From assembly GCA_016872875.1 (NCBI GenBank), contig VGYW01000510.1, forward strand, positions 1-5,601: DNA of 5,601 nucleotides. The letters are read 5' to 3'. Below, piece by piece: positions 1 to 5,255 of the stretch; positions within the stretch are counted from its first letter, which is position 1, and each line of letters opens with the position of its first letter. This DNA comes from Planctomycetota bacterium. GTDB lineage: Bacteria > Planctomycetota > PUPC01 > DSUN01. Position numbers and translations under genes: made by a program. The notes under the pieces are model-generated. The model had not been told where the DNA came from. It saw only the letters and a list, made by a program, of their open reading frames with translations, and searched no databases.

Positions 1-1694
1 GCACCCAGGGCCTCGCCGACCGGGCGTCGCAGAACATGGACCCCGCCTTCATGTTCGAGAAGGCGGGGAAGTTCGACCTGGCGGCGATGTACTACCACCG
101 CGCGCTCCGTGGCGTCGTGGAGAACTACGTGGCCTTCCACTTCAACGGCGACCCCGGCAACTACGCCACGGGCAAGTACGCCACGGAATACGTCCAACTC
201 CCAAAGGAGTTCCAGGAGCGCTACAAGAGCTGTCTCGGCCAGGCGAAGCTCAGCCCCGAGCAACTCAAGCGGATGGAGTTCCTTGACTACCTCTGGATGT
301 GCGAGTTCACGGACGAGGACTGCGGCGGGGTGCGCTGCGAGGTGGCGCTGATAGCGCCCGTGGCGGAGAAGCACGGGGACTTTCGCCTGGCGGAGCTGTG
401 CCGCCGGGGCGAGGCGCGATACTATCGTGCCGCCGCCATCCCATTCCACGAGCGGTGCGCGAAGGAGCTCGACGCCGCGGGCCAGAAGGCGCTCGCCGCC
501 ACCCACCGCATGGCCGCGGCCGCCTACGAGGAGCGGGCGAAACGGGCCGACCTCCTCGCCCTCGGCGACAAGGCGCTCATGGCCCATCCCAGGCTCGGCG
601 GGCCGGACCGCTCCCTCGGCGACTTCCGCCTCCACCCCCAGAAGGTCAACCCCGTCTCCTGGCAGGGCGTCCGCGCACGCCTCTTCGACAAGGAGAACAA
701 GCCCAGGGGCCTCCCGCCCGATGAACTGGCGAAGATTCTGAAAGAGGAAGGGCTTGTGCACGGCAACGAGCACGTGCGCCTCGCGGCGGTGGCGACTCTG
801 GCACAACTGGGCAACACGGACGCCGTGCTGGACGCCATCGGCGATTCGTCGCCCGTCGTCCACCAGGCCGCCGCCGAGGCCCTCGCCGCCGCAAGGTGGG
901 CCAACGGCTGGGGCGCCTGCCTCAACTCCAAGCACCCAGCCGTCCGAGCCGCCGTCGCTCATCTCCTGACCCCCGCGGGCGACGAGCCGCTGACCCGCAC
1001 GTGGGTGATCACTGAGCTGATTCGCGGCCTCGGCTCCACCTCCGCAAAGACCCCCGCCTTCTGCCAGGCCGCCCTCGAAACCGTCACGGGCAAGAAGCTC
1101 CCGAAGGACGACTGGGCCGCCTGGTGGAAGTCGCTCGGCAATCCGCGCGCCGGCCTCGCCCGCAAAGGCCCGGAGGGAACACCAGAGACCGACCTGACGC
1201 TCGACTTCGGCGCCTGGTGGCAGAGCGGCTATCAGACCGCCCCTAACCCGTTGGTGAAGTACGACCCGCCCGCCATTGTCGAATGGCAGGGCTGGCTCAT
1301 CGTGCCCCGCGACGGCGAGTACCGCCTCTACGCCCGCAACTGCGGCGAGGCCAGGACGGGCAAGAACTCTGTGGTCACTCCCGGCCGCGTCGGCTTCCCT
1401 GGCCTCTACTTCTCCGCGCCGGCTGCCACTGTGCTACTCGATGGCAAACCCGTGCTGCCTCATCCCACCGACGCGGTTCAGGACCCCACCGGCGGCGTGC
1501 GGCTGGACTTCAGCGACCCGCTCCGCCTGACGAAGGGCCTCCACCGCATTGAGGTGAAGTTCGACTACCGCTCCCGGCCCACGGGCTTCTGGGACCCTCA
1601 GCCCTGCCTCCGCCTCTACTGGTCGAGCGACCACTTCCATCGCCACGTCATCCCAGCCCAGTGTCTGATCACCGGGGACGCCGCCCCACGATAG
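1..1694 (+). CDS. HEAT-repeat protein with C-terminal PA14-like domain (5' end outside window)
   Basis: The reading frame is open from the first bases (TQGLADRASQN precedes the first Met at 36), so the true start lies upstream. Numbering from that Met, residues 1-235 are mostly helical with TPR-like pieces (KAGKFDLAAMYYHRAL near 9-24; several Ala-rich helices at 105-180). Residues about 237-345 are HEAT-like repeats (EHVRLAAVATLAQLGNTDAV; SPVVHQAAAEALAAARW; HPAVRAAVAHLL), closed by TGKKLPKDDWAAWWKSLG, a segment that often ends HEAT domains in planctomycete-type proteins. Residues about 385-548 resemble a PA14 beta-sandwich: WQGWLIVPRDGEYRLYARN, ATVLLDGKPVL, then LTKGLHRIEVKFDY and CLRLYWSSDHF. 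PA14 domains usually bind carbohydrate or act as adhesion modules on exported proteins, so an extracytoplasmic role is likely, but the export signal would be outside the window. No catalytic motif is visible. It ends at TAG 1692-1694 with no terminator hairpin immediately after. Domain calls are by eye; the PA14-like part is the firmest. Confidence 0.8.
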   Translation, partial: TQGLADRASQNMDPAFMFEKAGKFDLAAMYYHRALRGVVENYVAFHFNGDPGNYATGKYATEYVQLPKEFQERYKSCLGQAKLSPEQLKRMEFLDYLWMCEFTDEDCGGVRCEVALIAPVAEKHGDFRLAELCRRGEARYYRAAAIPFHERCAKELDAAGQKALAATHRMAAAAYEERAKRADLLALGDKALMAHPRLGGPDRSLGDFRLHPQKVNPVSWQGVRARLFDKENKPRGLPPDELAKILKEEGLVHGNEHVRLAAVATLAQLGNTDAVLDAIGDSSPVVHQAAAEALAAARWANGWGACLNSKHPAVRAAVAHLLTPAGDEPLTRTWVITELIRGLGSTSAKTPAFCQAALETVTGKKLPKDDWAAWWKSLGNPRAGLARKGPEGTPETDLTLDFGAWWQSGYQTAPNPLVKYDPPAIVEWQGWLIVPRDGEYRLYARNCGEARTGKNSVVTPGRVGFPGLYFSAPAATVLLDGKPVLPHPTDAVQDPTGGVRLDFSDPLRLTKGLHRIEVKFDYRSRPTGFWDPQPCLRLYWSSDHFHRHVIPAQCLITGDAAPR

Positions 1695-1728
1695 AGGAGA
1701 GGTTGGCATCCACACATCTAGTTTCCTC

Positions 1729-1932
1729 AGTCCCGAAGGGACAGCAGTGGCTTGCCGGCGGCTTCAGCCGCCGGATCGCGGGCCAACCCGGGGCCAGTCC
1801 CGAAGGGACGGCAGAACTCCGTGGCAGCGCGTCCCGCCACCATCTCTGCCGTCCCTTCGGGACTGCGCCGGTTCTGGCGCCCGGGCCCGGCGGCTGAAGC
1901 CGCCGGCAACCCACTTCGCTCCCTTCGGGAGC
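1729..1932. repeat. Nested inverted repeat of small GC-rich hairpins (REP/BIME- or MITE-like)
   Basis: Six small hairpins are arranged as a mirror image around an axis near 1830.5. Left arm: GTCCCGAAGGGAC (1730-1742), CCGGCGGCTTCAGCCGCCGG (1755-1774), GTCCCGAAGGGAC (1797-1809). Right arm: GTCCCTTCGGGAC (1851-1863), CCGGCGGCTGAAGCCGCCGG (1887-1906), GCTCCCTTCGGGAGC (1918-1932). The inner part is a perfect 20-bp inverted repeat, 1796-1815 against 1845-1864, with a further GTGGC/GCCAC pair (1821-1825, 1836-1840) inside its loop. AGTGGCTTGCCGG (1746-1758) matches the reverse complement of 1903-1915 at 12 of 13 positions. It fills most of the 283-bp gap between the PA14/HEAT gene and the propeller gene. 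No flanking target duplication was seen and no transposase is encoded. It could be a BIME-like cluster of REP sequences, a non-autonomous mobile element, or a structured RNA or terminator region; there is no T-run after the stems. Confidence 0.85.
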
Positions 1933-1977
1933 AAGGCACACGGGTGCCCGCGACCCTGCTCCGCTGCCCGCGGCGCG

Positions 1978-3222
1978 GTGCGGCTAGGCATGATATGTGC
2001 GGCCTTCGCCGCTGCCGCGTCTGGCGCTGACTGGGCGACGTTCCGCGGCGGCTTCGCACGGTGTGGGACCACAGGCGGGACGCCTGTGCCACCGACGCCT
2101 GTGCCACCGACGCCTGTGCCACCGACGCCTGTGCCACCGACGCCTGTGCCACCGCCTGCCGCACGGCTCCTTTGGCGCTTCCGCGAGGAGAAGCTCCTCG
2201 ACCGCCACCCCTTTGCTTCCTCGCCCGCGATCGCCGGCGACCGCGTGGTCATCGGCGGCGACAGCTATCGCGTCTACTGCCTCGACCTGGCGACGGGCAA
2301 GCCCCTCTGGCGCTTCGAGGCCAAGTGGCCAGTCTTCTCATCCCCCGCCATCGCCGACGGGCGGGTCTACGTGGGCGAAGGGCTCCACGACAACACCGAC
2401 TGCAAGCTCTATTGCCTTAACCTCAAAGACGGCAAGGAGTTATGGTCAATCCAGACCAGGAGCCACACCGAATCATCACCCACCGTGGTGGGGGGGAAGG
2501 TCTACTTCGGGGCAGGCGACGACGGCCTCTACTGCGCCGACGCCCTCACCGGCAAGCTGCTGTGGCAGCACAAGGGGCCGCACGAGGACGGCTGCCCACT
2601 CGTCGTCGAAGGCCGCGTCTACATCGGCTCGGGCTATGGTTTTCAGGGCGTCGTGTGCGTAGATGCCAAGGATGGCTCGCCCGTCTGGAAGAAGGAGTTG
2701 CCGGCGCCCGCCTGGTCGGGCCTCTCCTACGCGGGCGGACGCCTCTACGTGCCCGTGGGCAAGGGCACGTTCACCGAGAGCGCCAAGCCCCCCTACGGCG
2801 AGGTCCGATGCCTTAACCCCAAGAATGGCGAAGACATATGGCGTTTCCGGGATGTCAAGGACGCCGTCCTCACCGCCGTGGCCGTGAGCGGGGAGCGAGC
2901 GGTCTTCGGCTCCCGCGATGGCGCCTGCTACGCCCTCGACGCCCCCACCGGCAAGCTCCTCTGGCGCACGGACGTTGGCTCGCCAATCCTCTCCTCCCCG
3001 GCGGTCGTGGGCGACGCCGTGCTCTTTGGGGACGACGACGGGAAGCTGACCTGCCTGCGCCTCAAGGACGGCGCGAAGCTCTGGGCGGTAGACACAAGTG
3101 ACGACGCCACTGTGGTTTCCCCCGACCCCCGCATCCTCTCGTCCCCCGCCGTGGTGGACGGGAGAGTCATCTTCGGCTCCTCCAACGGCATGGTCTACTG
3201 CTTCGGCAAGTCCGGAGAGTAG
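1978..3222 (+). CDS. Exported PQQ-binding-like beta-propeller protein (BamB-like fold)
   Basis: From GTG 1978 the product is 414 residues. Residues 1-17 (MRLGMICAAFAAAASGA) look like a short Sec signal peptide, followed by DWATFRGG, an N-terminal motif common in planctomycete PQQ-like repeat proteins. Residues 35-59 are five copies of TPVPP, a Pro-rich linker encoded by a 15-bp tandem repeat. Residues about 63-411 contain roughly eight PQQ-like blades, each with a W-x-x pattern followed by SSPAIADGRVYVG-type strands and a Y/C-C-L-D/N turn (TGKPLW, DGKELW, TGKLLW, DGSPVW, NGEDIW, TGKLLW, DGAKLW). Eight blades match the BamB/quinoprotein-dehydrogenase propeller, but no enzyme active-site signature was recognised, so binding or scaffolding outside the cytoplasm is the safer guess. 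The start is uncertain: no clear ribosome site precedes 1978 or ATG 1990. GTG 1978 is preferred because it adds an Arg to the signal peptide. The frame stays open back to 1747, but that stretch is the inverted repeat. It lies downstream of the PA14/HEAT gene on the same strand. Confidence 0.88.
   Translation: MRLGMICAAFAAAASGADWATFRGGFARCGTTGGTPVPPTPVPPTPVPPTPVPPTPVPPPAARLLWRFREEKLLDRHPFASSPAIAGDRVVIGGDSYRVYCLDLATGKPLWRFEAKWPVFSSPAIADGRVYVGEGLHDNTDCKLYCLNLKDGKELWSIQTRSHTESSPTVVGGKVYFGAGDDGLYCADALTGKLLWQHKGPHEDGCPLVVEGRVYIGSGYGFQGVVCVDAKDGSPVWKKELPAPAWSGLSYAGGRLYVPVGKGTFTESAKPPYGEVRCLNPKNGEDIWRFRDVKDAVLTAVAVSGERAVFGSRDGACYALDAPTGKLLWRTDVGSPILSSPAVVGDAVLFGDDDGKLTCLRLKDGAKLWAVDTSDDATVVSPDPRILSSPAVVDGRVIFGSSNGMVYCFGKSGE
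2070..2088. repeat. Small hairpin leading into the 15-bp tandem repeat
   Basis: CACAGGCG (2070-2077), loop GGA, then CGCCTGTG (2081-2088) form an 8-bp stem inside the coding region of the propeller protein. Its right arm is also the core of the following 15-bp repeat unit, so the tandem array looks like repeated copying of one side of this hairpin. Hairpins of the type 'acaggcgggacgcctgt' are, from general familiarity, a dispersed intergenic repeat in PVC-group genomes; this was not checked by search. Confidence 0.75.
2079..2153 (+). repeat. Five exact copies of a 15-bp tandem repeat within coding sequence
   Basis: The unit GACGCCTGTGCCACC occurs five times with no mismatch (starts at 2079, 2094, 2109, 2124, 2139) and breaks off at the following CGCCTGCC, which is a partial match. 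In the propeller-protein frame it reads TPVPP x5. Because 15 is a multiple of three, copy-number change does not shift the frame. The unit contains no stop codon in any of the six frames. Complete identity between copies suggests recent expansion or ongoing homogenisation, with possible length variation between strains. Confidence 0.97.
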
Positions 3223-3455
3223 ACGACTACGCTCCACTGCCCCATGATGTCGCTGACTGACCCACCCCGGTCATCCGGCCATCGCTCGTCCAAGCCAGTG
3301 GCGTCGGCGGCAACCACACGTATCTCTTGATATGCCCAACAGTTATGGCAAGAGGTGCCCATGCGCTGGGGCATGGCGGCATGTCGTTTGCTATTGTGGG
3401 GCACCGATGCGCAAGGACCACCGATGTGGCTTCAACCCGGCTCGGAGAACTCTAC
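3223..3455. other. Intergenic region with no recognised feature
   Basis: This 233-bp gap separates the propeller gene from the 3D-domain gene. No terminator with a T-run follows the propeller stop; only weak dyads are present (for example TGCCC/GGGCA around 3357-3374). An open frame from ATG 3327 runs into the 3D-domain gene, but its first 43 residues have no signal-peptide or domain character. A possible extended -10 (TGCTATTGT, 3389-3397) lacks a matching -35. The GC content is slightly lower than in the flanking genes. Confidence 0.5.
3444..3447 (+). promoter_or_regulatory. Ribosome binding site deciding the 3D-domain gene start
   Basis: GGAG lies 8 bases before ATG 3456. That ATG also begins a clear signal peptide, so it is chosen over the in-frame upstream ATG at 3327. 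Confidence 0.65.
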
Positions 3456-3908
3456 ATGCGCCCCACGATTGCGCTGCCTCTCGCCGCGTTCTGCCTCTTC
3501 GCGGTAAATCACGCGCTGGCAGGGCGTTACGTCGGACAGTTCACCGCCACCGCCTACTGTTCCTGCCAGAAGTGCTGCGGGCGGGGCGCCAAGGGCATCA
3601 CGGCGAGCGGGAAAGGTGTCCGGCGCGGGATGATCGCCGCCGACTGGGGGGTCCTGCCCCGTGGGACGCGTGTGGAGCTTTCGGCCTTCCCCGGCCACAC
3701 CTTCGTGGTCGAGGACACCGGGAGCGCCATCGTGGGCAACCGCATTGACGTCTGGTTCCCCTCCCACCTCCTGGCCCGCCAGTTCGGCGTTCGCCGCGGC
3801 GTCAAGGTCTGGATGCTCCCCGCCCCCGCCGCCGCGTCGGCCCTCACTCCGCCCAGTCCTCGACCTCAAGGCCTGGCACGCGCCGGAACTCCCGCTCGTT
3901 GTTGGTGA
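3456..3908 (+). CDS. Secreted 3D-domain protein (double-psi beta-barrel, MltA/RlpA-like fold)
   Basis: The 150-residue product starts with a Sec signal peptide (MRPTIALPLAAFCLFAVNHALAG, cleavage probably after ALA at residue 22). Residues about 26-121 form a 3D domain: YVGQFTATAYCSCQKCCGRG, then KGITASGKGV, AADWGVLPRGTRV, VVEDTGSAI and GNRIDVWFPSH. The three signature aspartates are D63, D87 and D98; a Cys cluster sits at C35, C37, C40 and C41, as in many short members of the family. The fold is shared with lytic transglycosylases of the MltA type and with YocH/Rpf-like cell-wall proteins, so peptidoglycan remodelling outside the cytoplasm is likely, though catalysis is unproven for short single-domain members. 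The domain ends at KVWML (residue 121); the last 29 residues are Pro/Ala-rich and their final part overlaps the 3' end of vapC on the opposite strand by 65 bp. That tail looks non-native, possibly from loss of the original stop codon. Confidence 0.87.
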   Translation: MRPTIALPLAAFCLFAVNHALAGRYVGQFTATAYCSCQKCCGRGAKGITASGKGVRRGMIAADWGVLPRGTRVELSAFPGHTFVVEDTGSAIVGNRIDVWFPSHLLARQFGVRRGVKVWMLPAPAAASALTPPSPRPQGLARAGTPARCW

Positions 3909-4254
3909 CGAGTGTCCGACCGAGGGAGAGGGCGTGGGCGGCGATGAGCGTGTCGAGCGGCCCAATGGCCTGGCCCCGCCCCTCGAGCAAGGCGCGAAGC
4001 CAGCCATAGTGGGGGGCTGCCGCAGGTCCGTACGCCAGGATGCTCACTGGCATCAGAAACTTCACAAGGGCAAGCCAGTTGCGGGCTGGGTCGGAACTCT
4101 TCTGAACGCCGAACTCCAGCTCGCTGAGAGTGATGCTGGAGATGGCTACCTCGGACGGGTCAGACTCCAGCGCCGCGTCGAGACGCCGGGCCACCTGCGG
4201 CGGCCGCCTCTTCATCGCGTAGATGCACGTGTTCGTGTCGAGCAAGTACGCCAT
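3844..4254 (-). CDS. vapC: VapC-type PIN-domain toxin (ribonuclease)
   Basis: This 136-residue protein has the length and layout of a complete VapC. It starts MAYLLDTNTCIYAMK, with the first catalytic Asp at D6. TLSELEFGV holds E45, GPLDTLIAAHALSLG holds D101, and TLVTNNEREFRRVPGLEVEDW is the normal PIN C-terminus (N118/N119, E122). PIN toxins of this family are Mg2+-dependent endoribonucleases that cut tRNA or rRNA and are held inactive by VapB. The start at 4254 is set by the conserved LLDTN motif and by GGGAG (4263-4267) 8 bases upstream; an in-frame open stretch continues upstream to 5010 but is noncoding in that frame. The gene begins inside the last 43 bp of vapB, so translation is probably coupled. 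Its 3' end overlaps the convergent 3D-domain gene by 65 bp. All expected active-site positions are present, so the toxin looks functional. Confidence 0.93.
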   Translation of the reverse strand: MAYLLDTNTCIYAMKRRPPQVARRLDAALESDPSEVAISSITLSELEFGVQKSSDPARNWLALVKFLMPVSILAYGPAAAPHYGWLRALLEGRGQAIGPLDTLIAAHALSLGRTLVTNNEREFRRVPGLEVEDWAE

Positions 4255-4481
4255 CTGAATGGCTCCCGTGTCTCCTGCTTGCCCTGCTCGCGCGTCGCCA
4301 TGAAGTCTGGCGTGAACATGTCCAGGCTCTCTCTGAAAGACTTCATGAGGGCAGACTTCGACATGAGGATCACCATTTCGCCGATCCGCTTGACGTAGAC
4401 TTCCTTCCCTCGGAAGCGGCAGTCCTTCGGCAGCCGCACGGCCTGGCTGCCCCCGGTCGTGAAGAGCTTTGCGGTCTCCAT
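4212..4481 (-). CDS. vapB: VapB-type antitoxin (AbrB/MazE-like, VagC family)
   Basis: The 89-residue product begins METAKLFTTGGSQAVRLPKD and continues FRGKEVYVKRIGEMVILM, the swapped-hairpin AbrB/SpoVT DNA-binding domain of VagC/VapB antitoxins (about residues 3-45). The helical segment after it (about 46-75, with SLDMFTPDFMATREQ) is the usual toxin-neutralising part. Family members usually end near residue 75; here the frame runs on for 14 codons (RWRTCSTRTRASTR) read out of frame over the start of vapC, an overlap of 43 bp, longer than the few bases usual for vapBC. The start ATG 4481 has AAGGAG 8 bases upstream. By family knowledge VapB also represses its own operon by binding a palindrome at the promoter; a fitting palindrome is present. 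The pair is complete. Confidence 0.92.
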   Translation of the reverse strand: METAKLFTTGGSQAVRLPKDCRFRGKEVYVKRIGEMVILMSKSALMKSFRESLDMFTPDFMATREQGKQETREPFRWRTCSTRTRASTR

Positions 4482-4489
4482 GGGCGGTT

Positions 4490-4495
4490 CTCCTT
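4490..4495 (-). promoter_or_regulatory. Ribosome binding site of vapB
   Basis: AAGGAG on the minus strand, 8 bases before ATG 4481; a strong Shine-Dalgarno match that fixes the vapB start. Confidence 0.8.
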
Positions 4496-4506
4496 GTACC
4501 TATCTG

Positions 4507-4516
4507 AGTATATACT
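4507..4516. promoter_or_regulatory. Candidate VapB operator palindrome
   Basis: AGTATATACT is a perfect 10-bp palindrome covering the -10 box of the vapBC promoter. AbrB-fold antitoxins typically bind short AT-rich palindromes at this position, so autorepression through this site is a reasonable inference; no second copy was found nearby. Confidence 0.55.
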
Positions 4517-4535
4517 TCATGGCCGCCTCTGTCAA
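4507..4535 (-). promoter_or_regulatory. Sigma70-type promoter of vapBC
   Basis: On the minus strand TTGACA (4535-4530) is followed by exactly 17 bases and TATACT (4512-4507): a perfect -35, optimal spacing, and a -10 with one mismatch from TATAAT. Transcription would begin near 4500, giving a leader of about 19 bases that contains the AAGGAG site. The TGA stop of the upstream oxidoreductase remnant (4534-4532) is inside the -35 box. Confidence 0.8.
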
Positions 4536-5171
4536 GTCTTCTCGACCTGCTCCGGCACATCTTCGAGGCAGACGCCGTCCTTCTCGAGCGTGGCCTGGAG
4601 AGCTGCGATGTCCACCTGCGCCATGTCGCATCTGGCCGCAAGGGCCACGGCCGCTGCCGTGCCGACACCCTGGCCCATGACCATGCAGTGGGTCTGCACG
4701 CGGACCGACGAGCGCCCCTCGTGGGTCGAGGAGGCGCAGCGGCCGGCGGCCGCCAGGTTGGGGATGGCGGCGTTGAGGCACATGCCGAGCGGGATGTGGT
4801 AGCTCTTGCCCACGGGGACCATGTTGCGCTGGCCGCGGTCGTTCCATCTTCTCGCGGTCGCTCCGGTGCCAGCCCGTCACGAGTGCGGCGGTAGCCATCC
4901 CTCCTATCATCGGCCAGCGCTCCAGCAGCACCACCGAGGCCCCGTGCCGTGCCGCGGCCACCGCCGCCGTTATCCCCGACACCCCTCCCCCGCACACCAG
5001 CACGTCGCACTCCGCCAGCACCGGCACCTTCTGTTCCGGAACCGTGATGGTCATTGCCTTCGACTCCTTCAGTGTCCGCCCGAATGCGACGCGCTCCGCG
5101 ACCAGCGGCGCTGCCGCGCCAGCCGCAAGGAAACTGCGCCGGGTCGCAGGATTCCCCTTCCTTTCGCGCAC
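4532..5171 (-). pseudogene. Tat-exported FAD-dependent oxidoreductase, internally deleted and frameshifted
   Basis: The first part (GTG 5171 to about 4847, 109 residues) has a twin-arginine signal (TRRSFLAAGAAAPLV, R11-R12), then DVLVCGGGVSGITAAVAAAR (about 56-75), a Rossmann dinucleotide-binding motif ending at E84, and GGMATAALVTGWHRSDREKM, typical just after it in this family. The last part (about 4846 to 4532) is in another frame: WNDRGQRNMVPVGKSYHIPLG, NLAAAGRCASSTHEG, SVRVQTHCMVMGQGVGTAAA, the usual C-terminal FAD-binding segment, ending EQVEKT and TGA. The two pieces meet at 4844-4850. Family members are usually 400 or more residues, so at least 200 codons, including the substrate region, are missing. 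The protein cannot be active. Only one start is possible, because an in-frame stop lies at 5190-5192, and no ribosome site precedes it. A sequencing or assembly join could also give this picture, but the frame change argues for true decay or misassembly rather than a short enzyme. Confidence 0.85.
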
Positions 5172-5177
5172 CCGTTT

Positions 5178-5230
5178 GTAGTGCGGCCTTCAGGCCGTAT
5201 CCTGGCGTGACGGGCTGAAGCCCGCACTAC
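5178..5230. repeat. Double-hairpin intergenic repeat
   Basis: Two 20-bp arms, 5178-5197 and 5211-5230, are inverted copies of each other with 18 of 20 positions matching and a 13-base spacer. Each arm also folds alone: CGGCCT-TC-AGGCCG on the left and CGGGCT-GA-AGCCCG on the right. The two mismatches between arms are the paired G/C positions of these small stems, so both small hairpins stay intact. It lies between the HicB-like gene and the oxidoreductase remnant, 6 bases before the latter's start codon. It may act as a REP-like terminator or mRNA-end stem for the HicB-like gene, but has no T-run. Confidence 0.88.
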
Positions 5231-5255
5231 GAACCCCCTCATTCTCTCAGACGCG

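Noticed and set aside
1729..1932. Possible CRISPR array
   Set aside because: The repeated units are short hairpins in inverted orientation without equal-length unique spacers, and no cas gene is present.
1747..1977. Open N-terminal extension of the propeller protein starting at GTG 1747
   Set aside because: It runs through the inverted repeat element, gives Arg/Pro-rich sequence with no domain, and would bury the signal peptide internally.
2476..3237. 253-codon open frame on the minus strand
   Set aside because: It is antisense to the propeller gene, whose blade repeats are clear; its translation has no recognisable motif and high GC content explains the lack of stops.
3215..3245. Terminator after the propeller gene
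   Set aside because: Only a 4-bp GTAG/CTAC dyad is present, with no stable stem or T-run.
3327..3455. Upstream ATG for the 3D-domain gene and a weak promoter nearby (TTGATA at 3327, TATTGT at 3392)
   Set aside because: The extra 43 residues have no signal-peptide character, ATG 3456 has a ribosome site, and the promoter boxes do not pair at proper spacing.
3661..4398. 245-codon plus-strand open frame over the 3D gene end and vapBC
   Set aside because: It is out of frame with the 3D domain and antisense to vapBC; no motif is visible.
4500..4844. Continuation of the oxidoreductase N-terminal frame past the junction
   Set aside because: After residue 109 the sequence becomes Arg/Pro/His-rich nonsense, while a different frame over the same bases gives the true family C-terminus.
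4255..5010. Long minus-strand open frame upstream of vapC in the same frame
   Set aside because: Only the part from 4254 onward is the PIN domain; the upstream part is an Arg-rich translation of vapB and the oxidoreductase remnant in the wrong frame.
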